Shown: positions 38,791 to 47,482 of the stretch, piece after piece | Layout of the letters: the number at the start of each line of letters is the position of its first letter | How positions within the stretch are numbered: position 1 is the stretch's first letter | Assembly: GCF_003605125.1 (NCBI RefSeq) | Contig: NZ_QPQT01000016.1 | Location: 47,287 to 111,286 of the forward strand | Direction of reading: 5' to 3' | Length of the DNA: 64,000 nt | Origin: Shewanella algidipiscicola | GTDB taxonomy: Bacteria; Pseudomonadota; Gammaproteobacteria; Enterobacterales; Shewanellaceae | The notes under the pieces: generated by a model | Database searches by the model: none | Told to the model about the DNA's origin: nothing | What the model saw: the letters and a program-made list of their open reading frames with translations, nothing else | Made by a program: the position numbers and the translations under genes

Positions 38791-38985
38791 ATGATGGTCA
38801 ATAAAGTCATTGGTATAGCGCTTATTCTTGTTGGCGTCGCGTTGGCAGTGTGGGGTTATAACATTTATGATTCGGCAAGCTCGCAGATCAGCCGAGCGTT
38901 CAGCGGCGATACCCCACTAGAAGCGTGGGCCGGTATGGTGGGCGGCGGGTTATGCGTCTTTATCGGATTATTAAAGGTAAAATAA
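38791..38985 (+). CDS. DUF3185 family small membrane protein
   Basis: A 64-residue protein with two hydrophobic segments (about residues 4-22 and 45-62) joined by a short polar loop containing YDSASSQISRAFSGD. This matches the DUF3185 pattern. The function is unknown. The ATG at 38791 has an AAAGGA site; the frame could begin at 38764 with nine extra residues. It lies 75 bases after the MBOAT-like gene and may be cotranscribed. Confidence 0.65.
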   Translation: MMVNKVIGIALILVGVALAVWGYNIYDSASSQISRAFSGDTPLEAWAGMVGGGLCVFIGLLKVK

Positions 38986-39060
38986 ATCCTGACAGCTGGT
39001 AGGTTAACGCCTGTTTAAGGCCATGTTTTTTTAGGCTTTGTTGTCTGATAACCAAAACTC

Positions 39061-39088
39061 AAAAAAGCCGACTCTTAACGAGTCGGCT
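39061..39088 (-). terminator. Terminator of the CurA-like gene
   Basis: AGCCGACT / AGTCGGCT stem; on the minus strand it runs into six T residues. Confidence 0.85.
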
Positions 39089-39117
39089 GTTTAGTTTATG
39101 ACTTTTTATTAAGGCGT

Positions 39118-40116
39118 TTAAGCGAGTTTAACCACCATCTTACCGCGGTTTTTACCTTCAAACAGACCGATAAATGCCGCAGGGGCTTGTTCGATACCTT
39201 CATAGATAGTTTGCTCGGCTTTCACTTGGCCATTAGCCAACCACTGGCTCATCTGCTGGGTAAACTCTGGATAATGTTCCCAGTGATCCATTACAATAAA
39301 ACCTTGAATTTTTAGTTTTTTTACAATGATATTACCAATGTTACTTGGGCCAGGCGACGGCGTAGTATCATTGTAATCGGCGATCATGCCACACACGGCG
39401 ATACGGCCAAACTCGTTCATATTATCCAGTGCGGCAACTAAGTGATCACCACCGACATTTTCAAAATACACATCGATACCTTGGGGCGCTGCCGTGCGCA
39501 GTGCGGCGCTTAAGTCTGTGGTGGTTTTGTAATTGATCACCTGCTCCACGCCCATGGCTTTGAGGCTCGCTGCTTTTTCGTCAGAGCCGACCGAGGCGAT
39601 CACTTTGGCTCCCATTAACAACCCCAGTTGACAAGCCACACTACCCACAGCGCCAGAAGCGGCCGATACAAATAGGGTTTCACCCGCTTTGAGCTCGGCG
39701 ATACGGTTTAAACCTGTCCATGCCGTCATGCCTGGCATGCCTAATACGCCAAGAAAGTGAGACTCACACAAAGGGGTTGTAGGTAAAATAGTGTGGTCGC
39801 TACCGTCGGTCACATAATGTGTGCGCCAACCATTCATGCTGCTTACTTTGCTGCCAACGGGGAAGTCGGCGTGCTTGGATGCTATTACTTCGCCGATGGC
39901 ACCACCCTCAAGTACTTCGCCTAAGGCGAATGGTGCGATATAACTTTCTCTGTCAATCATGCGGCCACGCATGTATGGGTCAACTGACATCCATAGGTTT
40001 TTGACTAAAAACTGACCTTGCTGTAACTCAGGTAGAGTGACTTGAGTTAAGGCGAAGTTGTCTGCCGTTGGCATCCCTTCTGGGCGAGATTGGAGTAAAA
40101 TATGTTGTGCTTGCAT
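39118..40116 (-). CDS. curA: NADPH-dependent oxidoreductase, CurA-like (MDR superfamily)
   Basis: A 332-residue zinc-independent medium-chain reductase of the leukotriene B4 dehydrogenase/CurA type. The N-terminal substrate domain has the SVDPYMRGRM motif. The nucleotide-binding fold has the glycine-rich AASGAVGSVACQLG, then ENVGGD and GMIADYN. E. coli CurA reduces curcumin and probably other electrophilic alkenals. No Cys zinc ligands are seen. It is divergent from an OhrR/MarR-type regulator, with a palindrome between them, so control by oxidants or electrophiles is likely. Confidence 0.85.
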   Translation of the reverse strand: MQAQHILLQSRPEGMPTADNFALTQVTLPELQQGQFLVKNLWMSVDPYMRGRMIDRESYIAPFALGEVLEGGAIGEVIASKHADFPVGSKVSSMNGWRTHYVTDGSDHTILPTTPLCESHFLGVLGMPGMTAWTGLNRIAELKAGETLFVSAASGAVGSVACQLGLLMGAKVIASVGSDEKAASLKAMGVEQVINYKTTTDLSAALRTAAPQGIDVYFENVGGDHLVAALDNMNEFGRIAVCGMIADYNDTTPSPGPSNIGNIIVKKLKIQGFIVMDHWEHYPEFTQQMSQWLANGQVKAEQTIYEGIEQAPAAFIGLFEGKNRGKMVVKLA

Positions 40117-40192
40117 GAAAAAACCTCATTTTGCTTTGTGCGCTAACTAATTGTGGTAAACTCTACTCTCAAAGTCTGAATAATGCAAATAC

Positions 40193-40204
40193 TTTGCGCG
40201 CAAA
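40193..40204. promoter_or_regulatory. Palindrome between curA and the MarR gene, candidate operator
   Basis: TTTGCGCGCAAA is a 12 bp perfect palindrome in the divergent promoter region, 76 bases before the curA start. MarR proteins usually bind such sites and control themselves and the divergent gene. Inference. Confidence 0.5.
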
Positions 40205-40343
40205 CTAAATGCCGGCGGCTGACGGTAAATCAACGTAACGTCAGCTCTTTTGAGGTATCAAGCTATCGGGTTTTGACATTTTCTTTTTAAATCAAATTGT
40301 TGTATTTTTATTTTTACACATTATTTTATGATTACTTTCTACC

Positions 40344-40865
40344 GTGAACAACGAATCTAAGGGCAGCAACATAGTGACGAGCACATCAGATAACCTATCC
40401 TCTAACGCCGCTGAAAACACTGGGATGGCAACGACCTCAACAGTGAAACCTGCATTGTCAGATAATGTCTGTTTTGCCCTCTATACTGCCGCTAACGCCC
40501 TAGTGCGTGCCTACCGCCCACTGTTAGAACAGTGTGATTTAACTTATCCTCAATACCTAGTAATGCAAGCATTGTGGTTACACGATGGCGCCAGTTTGAC
40601 GGATCTTTCTCAATCGACACGCCTCGATTTAGGCACCTTGACCCCCATAGTTAAGCGTCTGGAAGGTAAGGGATTGGTGGCGCGAACGATTGACAGTCGT
40701 GACGAACGTAAAAAAGTGATTAATGTGACATTAGCGGGCGCGGCGTTAAAACAAGATGCCTTGACGTTAACCCAGCAATTATTAGATAAGGTGAGCATTT
40801 CAGGTGCCAAGCTCGATGAAATGCGCGATCTGTGCCTCACATTGACCGCGGAGCTTAATCAGTAA
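40344..40865 (+). CDS. MarR/OhrR-type redox-sensing regulator
   Basis: A winged-helix regulator of up to 173 residues. The core (from about residue 40) has NVCFALYTAANALVRAYRPLL then LTYPQYLVMQALW, the arrangement of OhrR, where the Cys of CFALY is the peroxide-sensing thiol. The DNA-binding wing includes RTIDSRDERKKVINVTLA. Two further Cys residues (in LEQCDL and near the C-terminus) could form a disulfide, as in 2-Cys OhrR proteins. The start is uncertain: GTG 40344 lacks a ribosome site, and GTG 40374 or ATG 40425 are alternatives. It probably represses the divergent curA. Confidence 0.85.
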   Translation: MNNESKGSNIVTSTSDNLSSNAAENTGMATTSTVKPALSDNVCFALYTAANALVRAYRPLLEQCDLTYPQYLVMQALWLHDGASLTDLSQSTRLDLGTLTPIVKRLEGKGLVARTIDSRDERKKVINVTLAGAALKQDALTLTQQLLDKVSISGAKLDEMRDLCLTLTAELNQ

Positions 40866-41106
40866 ATGACACTAAAATTTGCGGTTTATTGAAATACACT
40901 GTTTTACTCAGTGACCAGTGATATTGGATATTACCTAGTCATTTAGTTAGCCATTTTTGTATAATCGTTATCAACTTGTTGCTTGTTTAAAAATGATTAA
41001 TCGGCTTGTTAGTGTTTATCTCTTTTGGCCAGAGATGTGATTGAAATTCCGTAAACACAATCATCTACAGGCATCATTCATAGCTGTTTTTAGTGGGACA
41101 CATGTA

Positions 41107-42648
41107 ATGCAAAATCATTCAAAACTACTCGATATTGGCGTGATAGGCCTAGGTGTGATGGGAAAAAACCTCGCACTTAATATTGCCGACAACCATTATC
41201 GTGTCGCAGCGTTCGACCTAGATAATGACAAGGTTAATGCCTTACTGGCACAAGAACGACAAGAGCGCCTAACTGGCCAACCTCAGCGTATTACAGGCTG
41301 TCATAATCTTTCTGAAATGTTATCTAATCTCACTCGTCCCCGTATTTTGGTGTTATCGGTACCCGCTGGGGAGCCTGTCGATGGTGTCTGTCAATCCTTG
41401 ATTGATGCGGGCATTGAAGCCGATGATATTGTCATTGATACGGGTAACAGCCTATGGACAGATACTGTCGCCCGAGAAGCCCACTATGCGGGTCAATTTA
41501 TCTTTTTTAGCTGCGCTGTATCGGGGGGGGAAATGGGCGCTCGTTTTGGTCCTTCACTTATGCCTAGTGGTGATATCAATGCCTGGGAGCATATTAAACC
41601 CATTTGGCAAGCGATAGCCGCTAAAGTGGATGCGACAACCGGCTTACCGATAGAGCGACAAGAGCCAGGTAACCCGGTGACAGAGGGCGAGCCCTGTACC
41701 ACCTATATCGGCCCTGCTGGCGCAGGGCATTATGTCAAAATGGTACATAACGGTATCGAATATGCCGATATGCAGCTGATCTGTGAAGCTTATCAGTTGC
41801 TGTCAGATACCTGTGGCATGAGTGCCATAGAAGTGAGTGCGGTCTTTTCGCGTTGGAACCAAGGCAGCCTCAATAGTTATTTAATGGAGATAAGTGCCGA
41901 GGTGCTGGCTCAAGTCGATCCTTTAACAGACAAGCCTTTAGTGGAGATGATCCTCGATAAAGCGGGACAAAAGGGCACCGGCTTGTGGACCGCGGTAAGC
42001 AGTTTACAGATAGGTACTCCGGCGCCAACTATTGCTGAGGCCGTTTATGCCCGCGCAATGAGCACTCAAAAAACACAGCGTCAACAATTAAGCCAGTGTC
42101 TAGCGGGGCCAAGCAAGGCGGCGCTTATCGGCAGTGAGCGGACGACGTTTATCGAACAGTTAGAAAACGCCTTATATTGCGCCAAGATTGCTTGCTATGC
42201 CCAAGGGTTTCAGCTGATGGCGATGATGGCTACCGAGAGAGGTTGGCAATTGGACTTTGCCGAAATTGCTAAGATATGGCGCGCTGGCTGTATTATTCGT
42301 GCCAAGTTTTTACAGTCGATCAGTGAGGCTTATCAAGTCGCGCAGACACAAGGTGTGGAGCTAAGTAACTTGTTGATGGCTGAGAGCTTTAGTACAGCAT
42401 TGTCAACCAAGCAGCTCGATTGGCGCAGCGCAGTGGCTCAAGCCGTATTAAGCGGGGTGCCTGTACCCTGTGTCGGCTCGGCATTGGCATATTATGACAG
42501 TTATCGCTGCGACACCTTGCCTGCTAACCTATTACAAGGTCAACGCGACTTCTTCGGTGCCCATAGTTTTGAGCGAGTTGATACTCCAGTAGGGGAAAAA
42601 TATCACCTTAATTGGAGCCACAAGCCACGTACGTTAGTGAAGTTATAG
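41107..42648 (+). CDS. gnd: 6-phosphogluconate dehydrogenase (decarboxylating)
   Basis: A 513-residue enzyme of the oxidative pentose phosphate pathway, giving ribulose 5-phosphate, CO2 and NADPH. The Rossmann motif GLGVMGKNLALNIAD, the substrate loop SCAVSGGEMGARFGPSLMPSG and the catalytic KMVHNGIEYADMQ are present. It is longer than the 468 residues of E. coli Gnd, with an extra stretch around residues 180-200 (NPVTEGEPCTTYIG region) and a longer C-terminal part. ATG 41107 is preferred to the frame start at 41041, since the protein then begins just before the coenzyme fold. Monocistronic with its own terminator. Confidence 0.92.
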   Translation: MQNHSKLLDIGVIGLGVMGKNLALNIADNHYRVAAFDLDNDKVNALLAQERQERLTGQPQRITGCHNLSEMLSNLTRPRILVLSVPAGEPVDGVCQSLIDAGIEADDIVIDTGNSLWTDTVAREAHYAGQFIFFSCAVSGGEMGARFGPSLMPSGDINAWEHIKPIWQAIAAKVDATTGLPIERQEPGNPVTEGEPCTTYIGPAGAGHYVKMVHNGIEYADMQLICEAYQLLSDTCGMSAIEVSAVFSRWNQGSLNSYLMEISAEVLAQVDPLTDKPLVEMILDKAGQKGTGLWTAVSSLQIGTPAPTIAEAVYARAMSTQKTQRQQLSQCLAGPSKAALIGSERTTFIEQLENALYCAKIACYAQGFQLMAMMATERGWQLDFAEIAKIWRAGCIIRAKFLQSISEAYQVAQTQGVELSNLLMAESFSTALSTKQLDWRSAVAQAVLSGVPVPCVGSALAYYDSYRCDTLPANLLQGQRDFFGAHSFERVDTPVGEKYHLNWSHKPRTLVKL

Positions 42649-42689
42649 CCAATAGTTATGACATCTAACCGTTGAGATATGGATAAGCA

Positions 42690-42717
42690 AAAGGCCACGG
42701 GTTCCCCTGTGGCCTTT
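42690..42717. terminator. Terminator between gnd and the XRE gene
   Basis: AAAGGCCAC / GTGGCCTTT stem extended by further pairs to the loop. It lies between convergent genes and may serve both. Confidence 0.75.
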
Positions 42718-42745
42718 GCCGTTGTGATAGCGCTGATACGATTAT

Positions 42746-44278
42746 CTATCCGCCGCAAGTGCCGCTGGCGTAACAGCTGGGTTTACGTGGGCAGGTTGAG
42801 CCCCGCGAGCAGATCAATCTGGCTTCGTTGTCTATGCCGCGCTCAATCCAATTGATATTGAGTATTCTCGCCACGCGTTTAATATCTGTTTTAATGCTGT
42901 TGGGCAGGTGAGCTGAGCCGCCGTTATCGACACAGACCTGTTTCAGCTCATGGGCGATAGCTTGTGCATCGCCGCCCTGAGCTTCGATGGCGGGGTTGAG
43001 GTCAATACCGGCGCATAGCACATGGGGCGTGCCAGCCAGATCGTTCACCCTAATGGATTCACAGCAGTAAATTTTTGGCTCTTGAGCCACATCTAAAATC
43101 GAGATCTGTGCCGAAGACCCCGTCGAAGTGGCATTGATCATTCTAAATACCGCCCAGTGCTGGCAGGGATCTTCAACTTGGCGCATATTGCCCCAAGGCA
43201 GCGGAATGCCATTGCCTCGGTAGACGGCTTTGAGTTTTCCTGGTGAGTAGGCATCAAAATAGTGCCAATGGCTATAAGGTGACACGGCCGTCATGCGGCG
43301 CATCGCCACCGAAGCCGACACTCCAACACGTTTAGCCACATCAATTTCATAACCGTGTCTGTCGAGCAGTTGCCTAAAAGGCACTTTGGGGCAAAGCAGG
43401 GCGCCAGCAAAAAAACTTGACTCAAAATCACGCCAAGCATGCAAAATATCTTGCGCATCGACGGTGGAAGATTGCGGCGCGCTAAAGCTGTCTTCACTTA
43501 GGCTCGTGCCGTGGCTTCGACCCGCGACCATAATGCTTTTTAAACCATCTTTGTTGTGTAAAACACAATGGCCTATGTGGACGGCTAAATCGTATTTGAG
43601 TCGATTAGTGTGATTGTTGAGTAATTTGTTGAGGCACAGCTTATTGGGCATTTCAAAATAAGAGGTGATGATGTGCTGATCGCTAGCGCCCGCTTCAAGG
43701 CGGATTTGTTTAGGGGCGCGGGTAAACCATTTTACTGTTAATCCCAACTTGGCGACAATTTCCAGCAGATCATCTAGGCTGAGCGGCATGCGTTTTAAGC
43801 CCACTTCTTCAGCGGCGCGCTCAAGATCGGGAAAATGATTTTGGTGATGTTCCTGATGAGCGCGAATTAACAAGTGGGCAAATTGGCGGCCGCTGATGCC
43901 GGTTTGTGACAACATCTCAGGGATGGCGATTTGTAAAATTTCATTGGAAAACAAAAAGCTTGGTTCTAACGCCATGCCACTTATGCCGCCGCGAGAACCT
44001 TTTACTGGGGTGATGGCTTGTTGCTCGGGCGCATCGTCAAGAAACCAGTCGATCTCTTTTTGAAACACCGCCGCTATCACAGCTAACATGCCGGCGCTAG
44101 GCACACGTTTGCCTCGTTCTATCATCGACAGATAGGAGACCGAGGGCGCCGAATCGGCATCCACACGGATACAGCGGGCGGACAAATCTTCCATGGTAAG
44201 GTTGTTACGTTTTCTGAGGTTCCGGATTTTGGTTCCTAAAAAATGCGACTTTCTCATTAAGCTTGTGTTGTTTTTCAT
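42746..44278 (-). CDS. XRE-family regulator with IrrE-like and Cys-rich C-terminal regions
   Basis: A 510-residue regulator. An XRE helix-turn-helix is at the N-terminus (about residues 10-75: LGTKIRNLRKRNNLTMEDLS, SVSYLSMIERGKRVPS). A long middle region has a pattern like the metallopeptidase-like domain of short-chain acyl-CoA regulators (DLAVHIGHCVLHN, then ESSFFAGALLCPKVPFRQLL). The C-terminus has four Cys (CSRGSTCPRKPSCYASGTC), like the metal-site endings of RamB/ScfR-type proteins. I recall Vibrio and Shewanella relatives annotated DUF3612. The effector is unknown, perhaps an acyl-CoA. It probably controls the divergent gene at 44466. Confidence 0.75.
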   Translation of the reverse strand: MKNNTSLMRKSHFLGTKIRNLRKRNNLTMEDLSARCIRVDADSAPSVSYLSMIERGKRVPSAGMLAVIAAVFQKEIDWFLDDAPEQQAITPVKGSRGGISGMALEPSFLFSNEILQIAIPEMLSQTGISGRQFAHLLIRAHQEHHQNHFPDLERAAEEVGLKRMPLSLDDLLEIVAKLGLTVKWFTRAPKQIRLEAGASDQHIITSYFEMPNKLCLNKLLNNHTNRLKYDLAVHIGHCVLHNKDGLKSIMVAGRSHGTSLSEDSFSAPQSSTVDAQDILHAWRDFESSFFAGALLCPKVPFRQLLDRHGYEIDVAKRVGVSASVAMRRMTAVSPYSHWHYFDAYSPGKLKAVYRGNGIPLPWGNMRQVEDPCQHWAVFRMINATSTGSSAQISILDVAQEPKIYCCESIRVNDLAGTPHVLCAGIDLNPAIEAQGGDAQAIAHELKQVCVDNGGSAHLPNSIKTDIKRVARILNINWIERGIDNEARLICSRGSTCPRKPSCYASGTCGG

Positions 44279-44287
44279 TTTGTAAAA

Positions 44288-44317
44288 TTCACATTGTGAA
44301 ATTTCTATTGTGAAATT
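44288..44317. promoter_or_regulatory. Direct repeats upstream of the XRE gene, candidate operator
   Basis: ATTGTGAAATT occurs twice, at 44293-44303 and 44307-44317, 14 bases apart. A dyad TTCAC-N3-GTGAA (44288-44300) overlaps the first copy. This is the only such cluster in the divergent region and fits an autoregulatory site. Confidence 0.5.
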
Positions 44318-44465
44318 GTAAAGAAAAAAAGACTAGACTACAAATCAAGCAATCGAGAAAAGTGTAATTGCAGTGTATTTCGGCAAAGTCGATACCCATT
44401 AGTCAGTCAGCTTTGAGATGCCCCAAACGTGATAAACGTGCCAAATTATAGACGAGGATGAAGCT

Positions 44466-45011
44466 ATGAATATTCACACACAGCAATCTAATCTTATCGA
44501 CCACAGTATTTACAACTTCATCAAGCAGGTAATGCCTATGACACATGCAAACGCAAACACCGCCTTAGAGCAACACAGCGACAGTGAAGCGACAGCCTAT
44601 GCCAAGCAAGTGCTGGATCAACACTTTCCGTTGAGTAATGGGTCGCATCAGGATGTATGCAGTTATGTGATTTATTATAAGCAGTTATTGGCATTCTTTG
44701 CCGACGGTAGCCAAAGTGGGTTGGCAGAACCTAAACAGTTTGTCGCGTTAACAGGGCATAAATGTGAGCCGACGTCATTAGTACTGAAAAACAATGGCTT
44801 TCACGTTGAAGTGTCGATCAATCGTCGTGGTGAGTATGGCTGTAATGACTTAGCAGGGATTGACGATGTGCAAGTTGAAGCGACATTAATGACCATAGTT
44901 AACAGCCAACAGGCGCCATTTCAGCGTAGCTGGACGAGTCTAGTTAGCGGACAGGCGGGAAGTTGCAATAAGCAATTCACCTCAAAAGATGGTACCGAAT
45001 ACGAGGTGTAA
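44466..45011 (+). CDS. Uncharacterised protein divergent from the XRE regulator
   Basis: A 181-residue soluble protein not recognised. The first 40 residues are polar and poorly ordered; a core from about residue 60 has VCSYVIYYKQLLAFFADG, then FVALTGHKCEPTSLVLKNNGFHVEVSINRRGEYG. There is no signal peptide or membrane segment. It has a GAGGA ribosome site and a very strong terminator, so it is probably expressed. The head-to-head arrangement with the XRE gene suggests co-control. An in-frame ATG at about 44532 could give a shorter form starting at MPMTHANAN. Confidence 0.6.
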   Translation: MNIHTQQSNLIDHSIYNFIKQVMPMTHANANTALEQHSDSEATAYAKQVLDQHFPLSNGSHQDVCSYVIYYKQLLAFFADGSQSGLAEPKQFVALTGHKCEPTSLVLKNNGFHVEVSINRRGEYGCNDLAGIDDVQVEATLMTIVNSQQAPFQRSWTSLVSGQAGSCNKQFTSKDGTEYEV

Positions 45012-45057
45012 AGAGTGATAAGTTTCGGGTTATCGCTAAATTTATCTCCCCAATAAT

Positions 45058-45092
45058 ATTATTAAGGCCAGTGACCCACTGGCCTTAATAAT
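45058..45092 (+). terminator. Very strong hairpin terminator
   Basis: A 16 bp perfect stem with only a three-base loop, its ends AT-rich and its core GGCCAGTG / CACTGGCC. It lies 47 bases after the uncharacterised gene and faces menA, so it can serve both. Confidence 0.8.
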
Positions 45093-45145
45093 GTGTTATG
45101 ACTTGTTTACTTTAGCGTAGCGGTGTCATATCAGCTTTGGTTGGC

Positions 45146-46024
45146 TCATACCCAGTTAAACGCTAAGCCTAGACTAAATAATGCGCTAAAAATAATCGTT
45201 AATTTGGCCGTTTTGCCCAATAAGGGGTTTAGGGCTTCCCCGGATGTTTGGCTAAATTCACTGTTGAGTTTACGCGCCAAAATCAGCGATAAGCCGCCCA
45301 ATAGTACTGGTAAACCCGGTAATAAACCCAGAAAAAAACCACCGATAATCAGCGCAAAAGGCAGATAAACCAATGCCTGGTAGAGCACCCGCGCTTGACC
45401 TTCACCAATTTTGACCGCTAAGGTCAATTTACCCGCTTTAGCATCGGTTGGAATATCTCGGGTGTTATTCACTAACATGATGGCCGCATTAAATAGGCCT
45501 ATAGCGCTGCCAAGCAACCAGGCTGCGGTGTTGGTCGTGCCAGCCTGTAGATAGAAGCTACCCACGACAGCCACTAACCCAAAAAAGATAAACGCCGCCA
45601 CTTCACCCAATGCATGCGACGCCAATGGATAGGGGCCACCGCTATAACCAAGGGCTCCTAAAATTGACAAGAGCGCTAATAGTGCGATGGGCCAGCCGCC
45701 ATGATAAATGAGTATTGAGCCAACTACTAACGCTAGAGCCAGACAGACTAGCATGGCATTGCGCACTTTTTCGGGCGCCAGCAAGCCGCTCTGTGTTACC
45801 CGAACAGGGCCTAAGCGTTCATGGGTGTCGATACCGCTTTTAAAGTCAAAGTAGTCGTTTGCTAAGTTAACTGCCACTTGCAGTAAAACCCCACATAGCA
45901 TGGAGATAGCGGCGATAAACCAGCTGAATTGTGCTAGGTTAATCGCTAAAATGTTGCCAACTAATAAGGGGCCAATAGCTGCAGGAAGTGTGCGTGGGCG
46001 TGTCGCCAGGATCCAAGGATTCAT
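45146..46024 (-). CDS. menA: 1,4-dihydroxy-2-naphthoate polyprenyltransferase
   Basis: A 292-residue UbiA-family prenyltransferase of menaquinone synthesis, joining the isoprenoid chain to dihydroxynaphthoate. It begins MNPWILATRPRTLPAAIGPLL, and the two Asp-rich motifs NLANDYFDFKSGIDT and NNTRDIPTDAKAGKLTL bind the prenyl diphosphate with magnesium. About eight to nine membrane helices. ATG 46024 is chosen; the open frame runs 50 codons further upstream without family similarity. Menaquinone use fits anaerobic respiration in Shewanella-like bacteria. Confidence 0.93.
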   Translation of the reverse strand: MNPWILATRPRTLPAAIGPLLVGNILAINLAQFSWFIAAISMLCGVLLQVAVNLANDYFDFKSGIDTHERLGPVRVTQSGLLAPEKVRNAMLVCLALALVVGSILIYHGGWPIALLALLSILGALGYSGGPYPLASHALGEVAAFIFFGLVAVVGSFYLQAGTTNTAAWLLGSAIGLFNAAIMLVNNTRDIPTDAKAGKLTLAVKIGEGQARVLYQALVYLPFALIIGGFFLGLLPGLPVLLGGLSLILARKLNSEFSQTSGEALNPLLGKTAKLTIIFSALFSLGLAFNWV

Positions 46025-46456
46025 TGTCGTGTTAGTACTTAATTTAGCCGAATAGGGGTGGGAGCGATACTCGCTCGAGACTGTCGATGAGTAGCATAGC
46101 AAAAAACAGTGACGCCTTGCAGTGCTTGCATTAGCGTTATGTGAACTGCTTCGTTCTATTTTTATCAAAAACACCCATTATCATTTTGTTTGTTGGGCAA
46201 GCAATCTTGTTGTTACCAATTTGTAAAATTAAATCGCCAAAGTTTGAACGAGCGCACAATGCTTTGCCGATCCTGACTCATATTTGTCGGTGGCCTCAAA
46301 GAATATCACCATTATATATGCTGTCATAGGACTCTAGTGTAAGGTCGGTTAATGGCCAAATTAACTATTATCTAATTAATTAATATAAGATTATTTAGTT
46401 GCAATAGTTTGATGTAGGGAAGCATCAACAAGGCAATGACATAAGGAAAATGGCTG
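46025..46456. other. Divergent region between menA and the SDR gene
   Basis: An AT-rich promoter region without a recognised gene. An inverted repeat TTGATG-N8-CATCAA lies at 46409-46428, about 30 bases before the SDR gene start, and could be an operator or a leader hairpin. Confidence 0.4.
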
Positions 46457-47374
46457 ATGCGTTTTGATGAACAGGTGGCAGTAATCACTGGAGCCGGAGC
46501 GGGCTTAGGGCGAGCTTATGCCATCGCCCTTGCTGAGCGAGGCGCGCATGTCGCGCTCATTGATGCAGGTATTGCCGATCCTAACGCTGTGTTAACTCAA
46601 GACTCTGGCCTAATCAAAACAGCGCAAACCTTAACTGAACTCGGCGCGCAGACCTTGAGCTTTAAGTTAGATGTGCGTGATAGTGTGGGTTTAAATGATG
46701 CGGTTAAGACAATTCTTGCTCGCTGGGGCCATATTGATATTGTGATTAATAATGCCAGTATTCATCGTCCCTGTGCGTTTGAGGATCTTTCTTATGCCCA
46801 GTGGCAGCAACAACTCGATATCGATGTCAATGGCAGTTTTATGCTAACCAAGTTGGTGTGGCCTGAAATGAAACGCCAAGGTTATGGGCGTATACTCATG
46901 AGCTGTGGTGCCAGTGCTTTATATGGCGATCGACATGAAAGCTGTTTTTCCACCAGTAAGATGGCATTAATTGGCTTAGTTAATAGCCTGGCCATTGAAG
47001 GTATGGATAGCAATATCTGTGTTAATTCGATTACTCCCCACGCGTTGACCCAAATGACTGAACATCATTTGTCACCATTAGTTAAGCCACTATTTTCGAC
47101 CTCATCGGTGAATGCAGTCATGTTATTTTTAACGTCGACTTTAGCGCCCACCGGGCAGCATTTATTGGTCGCTGCAGGTAGTGTGAGTCACGGCAAGTTT
47201 ACCGAATCTCAACACATGCGCATTACCGATGCTGAGTGCAATCCAAATGTTATACATGCCCATTGGCATGAGCTTAAACAAGCACGTCCTTACCAAGTTC
47301 ATCCCAGTGGCGAAGCTCAGGTCACTGCATGGGCTAAAAGAAGTGCAGGTGAACATCATATTGTGATTGAGTAA
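46457..47374 (+). CDS. Short-chain dehydrogenase/reductase-like protein lacking the catalytic Tyr
   Basis: A 305-residue SDR-fold protein resembling the peroxisomal multifunctional-type hydroxyacyl-CoA dehydrogenases. The coenzyme motif TGAGAGLGRAYA is intact, and NNASI replaces the usual NNAGI. The catalytic Ser may be in LMSCGASALYG. The YxxxK motif reads FSTSK: Phe164 stands in place of the catalytic Tyr, with Lys168 kept. The C-terminal 60 residues extend beyond a classical SDR. AAGGA ribosome site. It precedes tesB. It may have lost reductase activity or work by another route; substrate unknown. Confidence 0.8.
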   Translation: MRFDEQVAVITGAGAGLGRAYAIALAERGAHVALIDAGIADPNAVLTQDSGLIKTAQTLTELGAQTLSFKLDVRDSVGLNDAVKTILARWGHIDIVINNASIHRPCAFEDLSYAQWQQQLDIDVNGSFMLTKLVWPEMKRQGYGRILMSCGASALYGDRHESCFSTSKMALIGLVNSLAIEGMDSNICVNSITPHALTQMTEHHLSPLVKPLFSTSSVNAVMLFLTSTLAPTGQHLLVAAGSVSHGKFTESQHMRITDAECNPNVIHAHWHELKQARPYQVHPSGEAQVTAWAKRSAGEHHIVIE

Positions 47375-47482
47375 TTGCCCGCGTAATTAAAAGCCTTCCG
47401 CTCCTGCTAGCCCCTAGTCATATGAACGTCTTCTAAGGTAAGCTTGTCGTCTAATTTAGGTAGATATTGTCGGTAAGGTGTA

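Noticed and set aside
40231..40243. LiuR-like ACGT pair upstream of the MarR gene
   Set aside because: The two ACGT blocks are one base apart instead of two, so the dyad does not match the other two sites.
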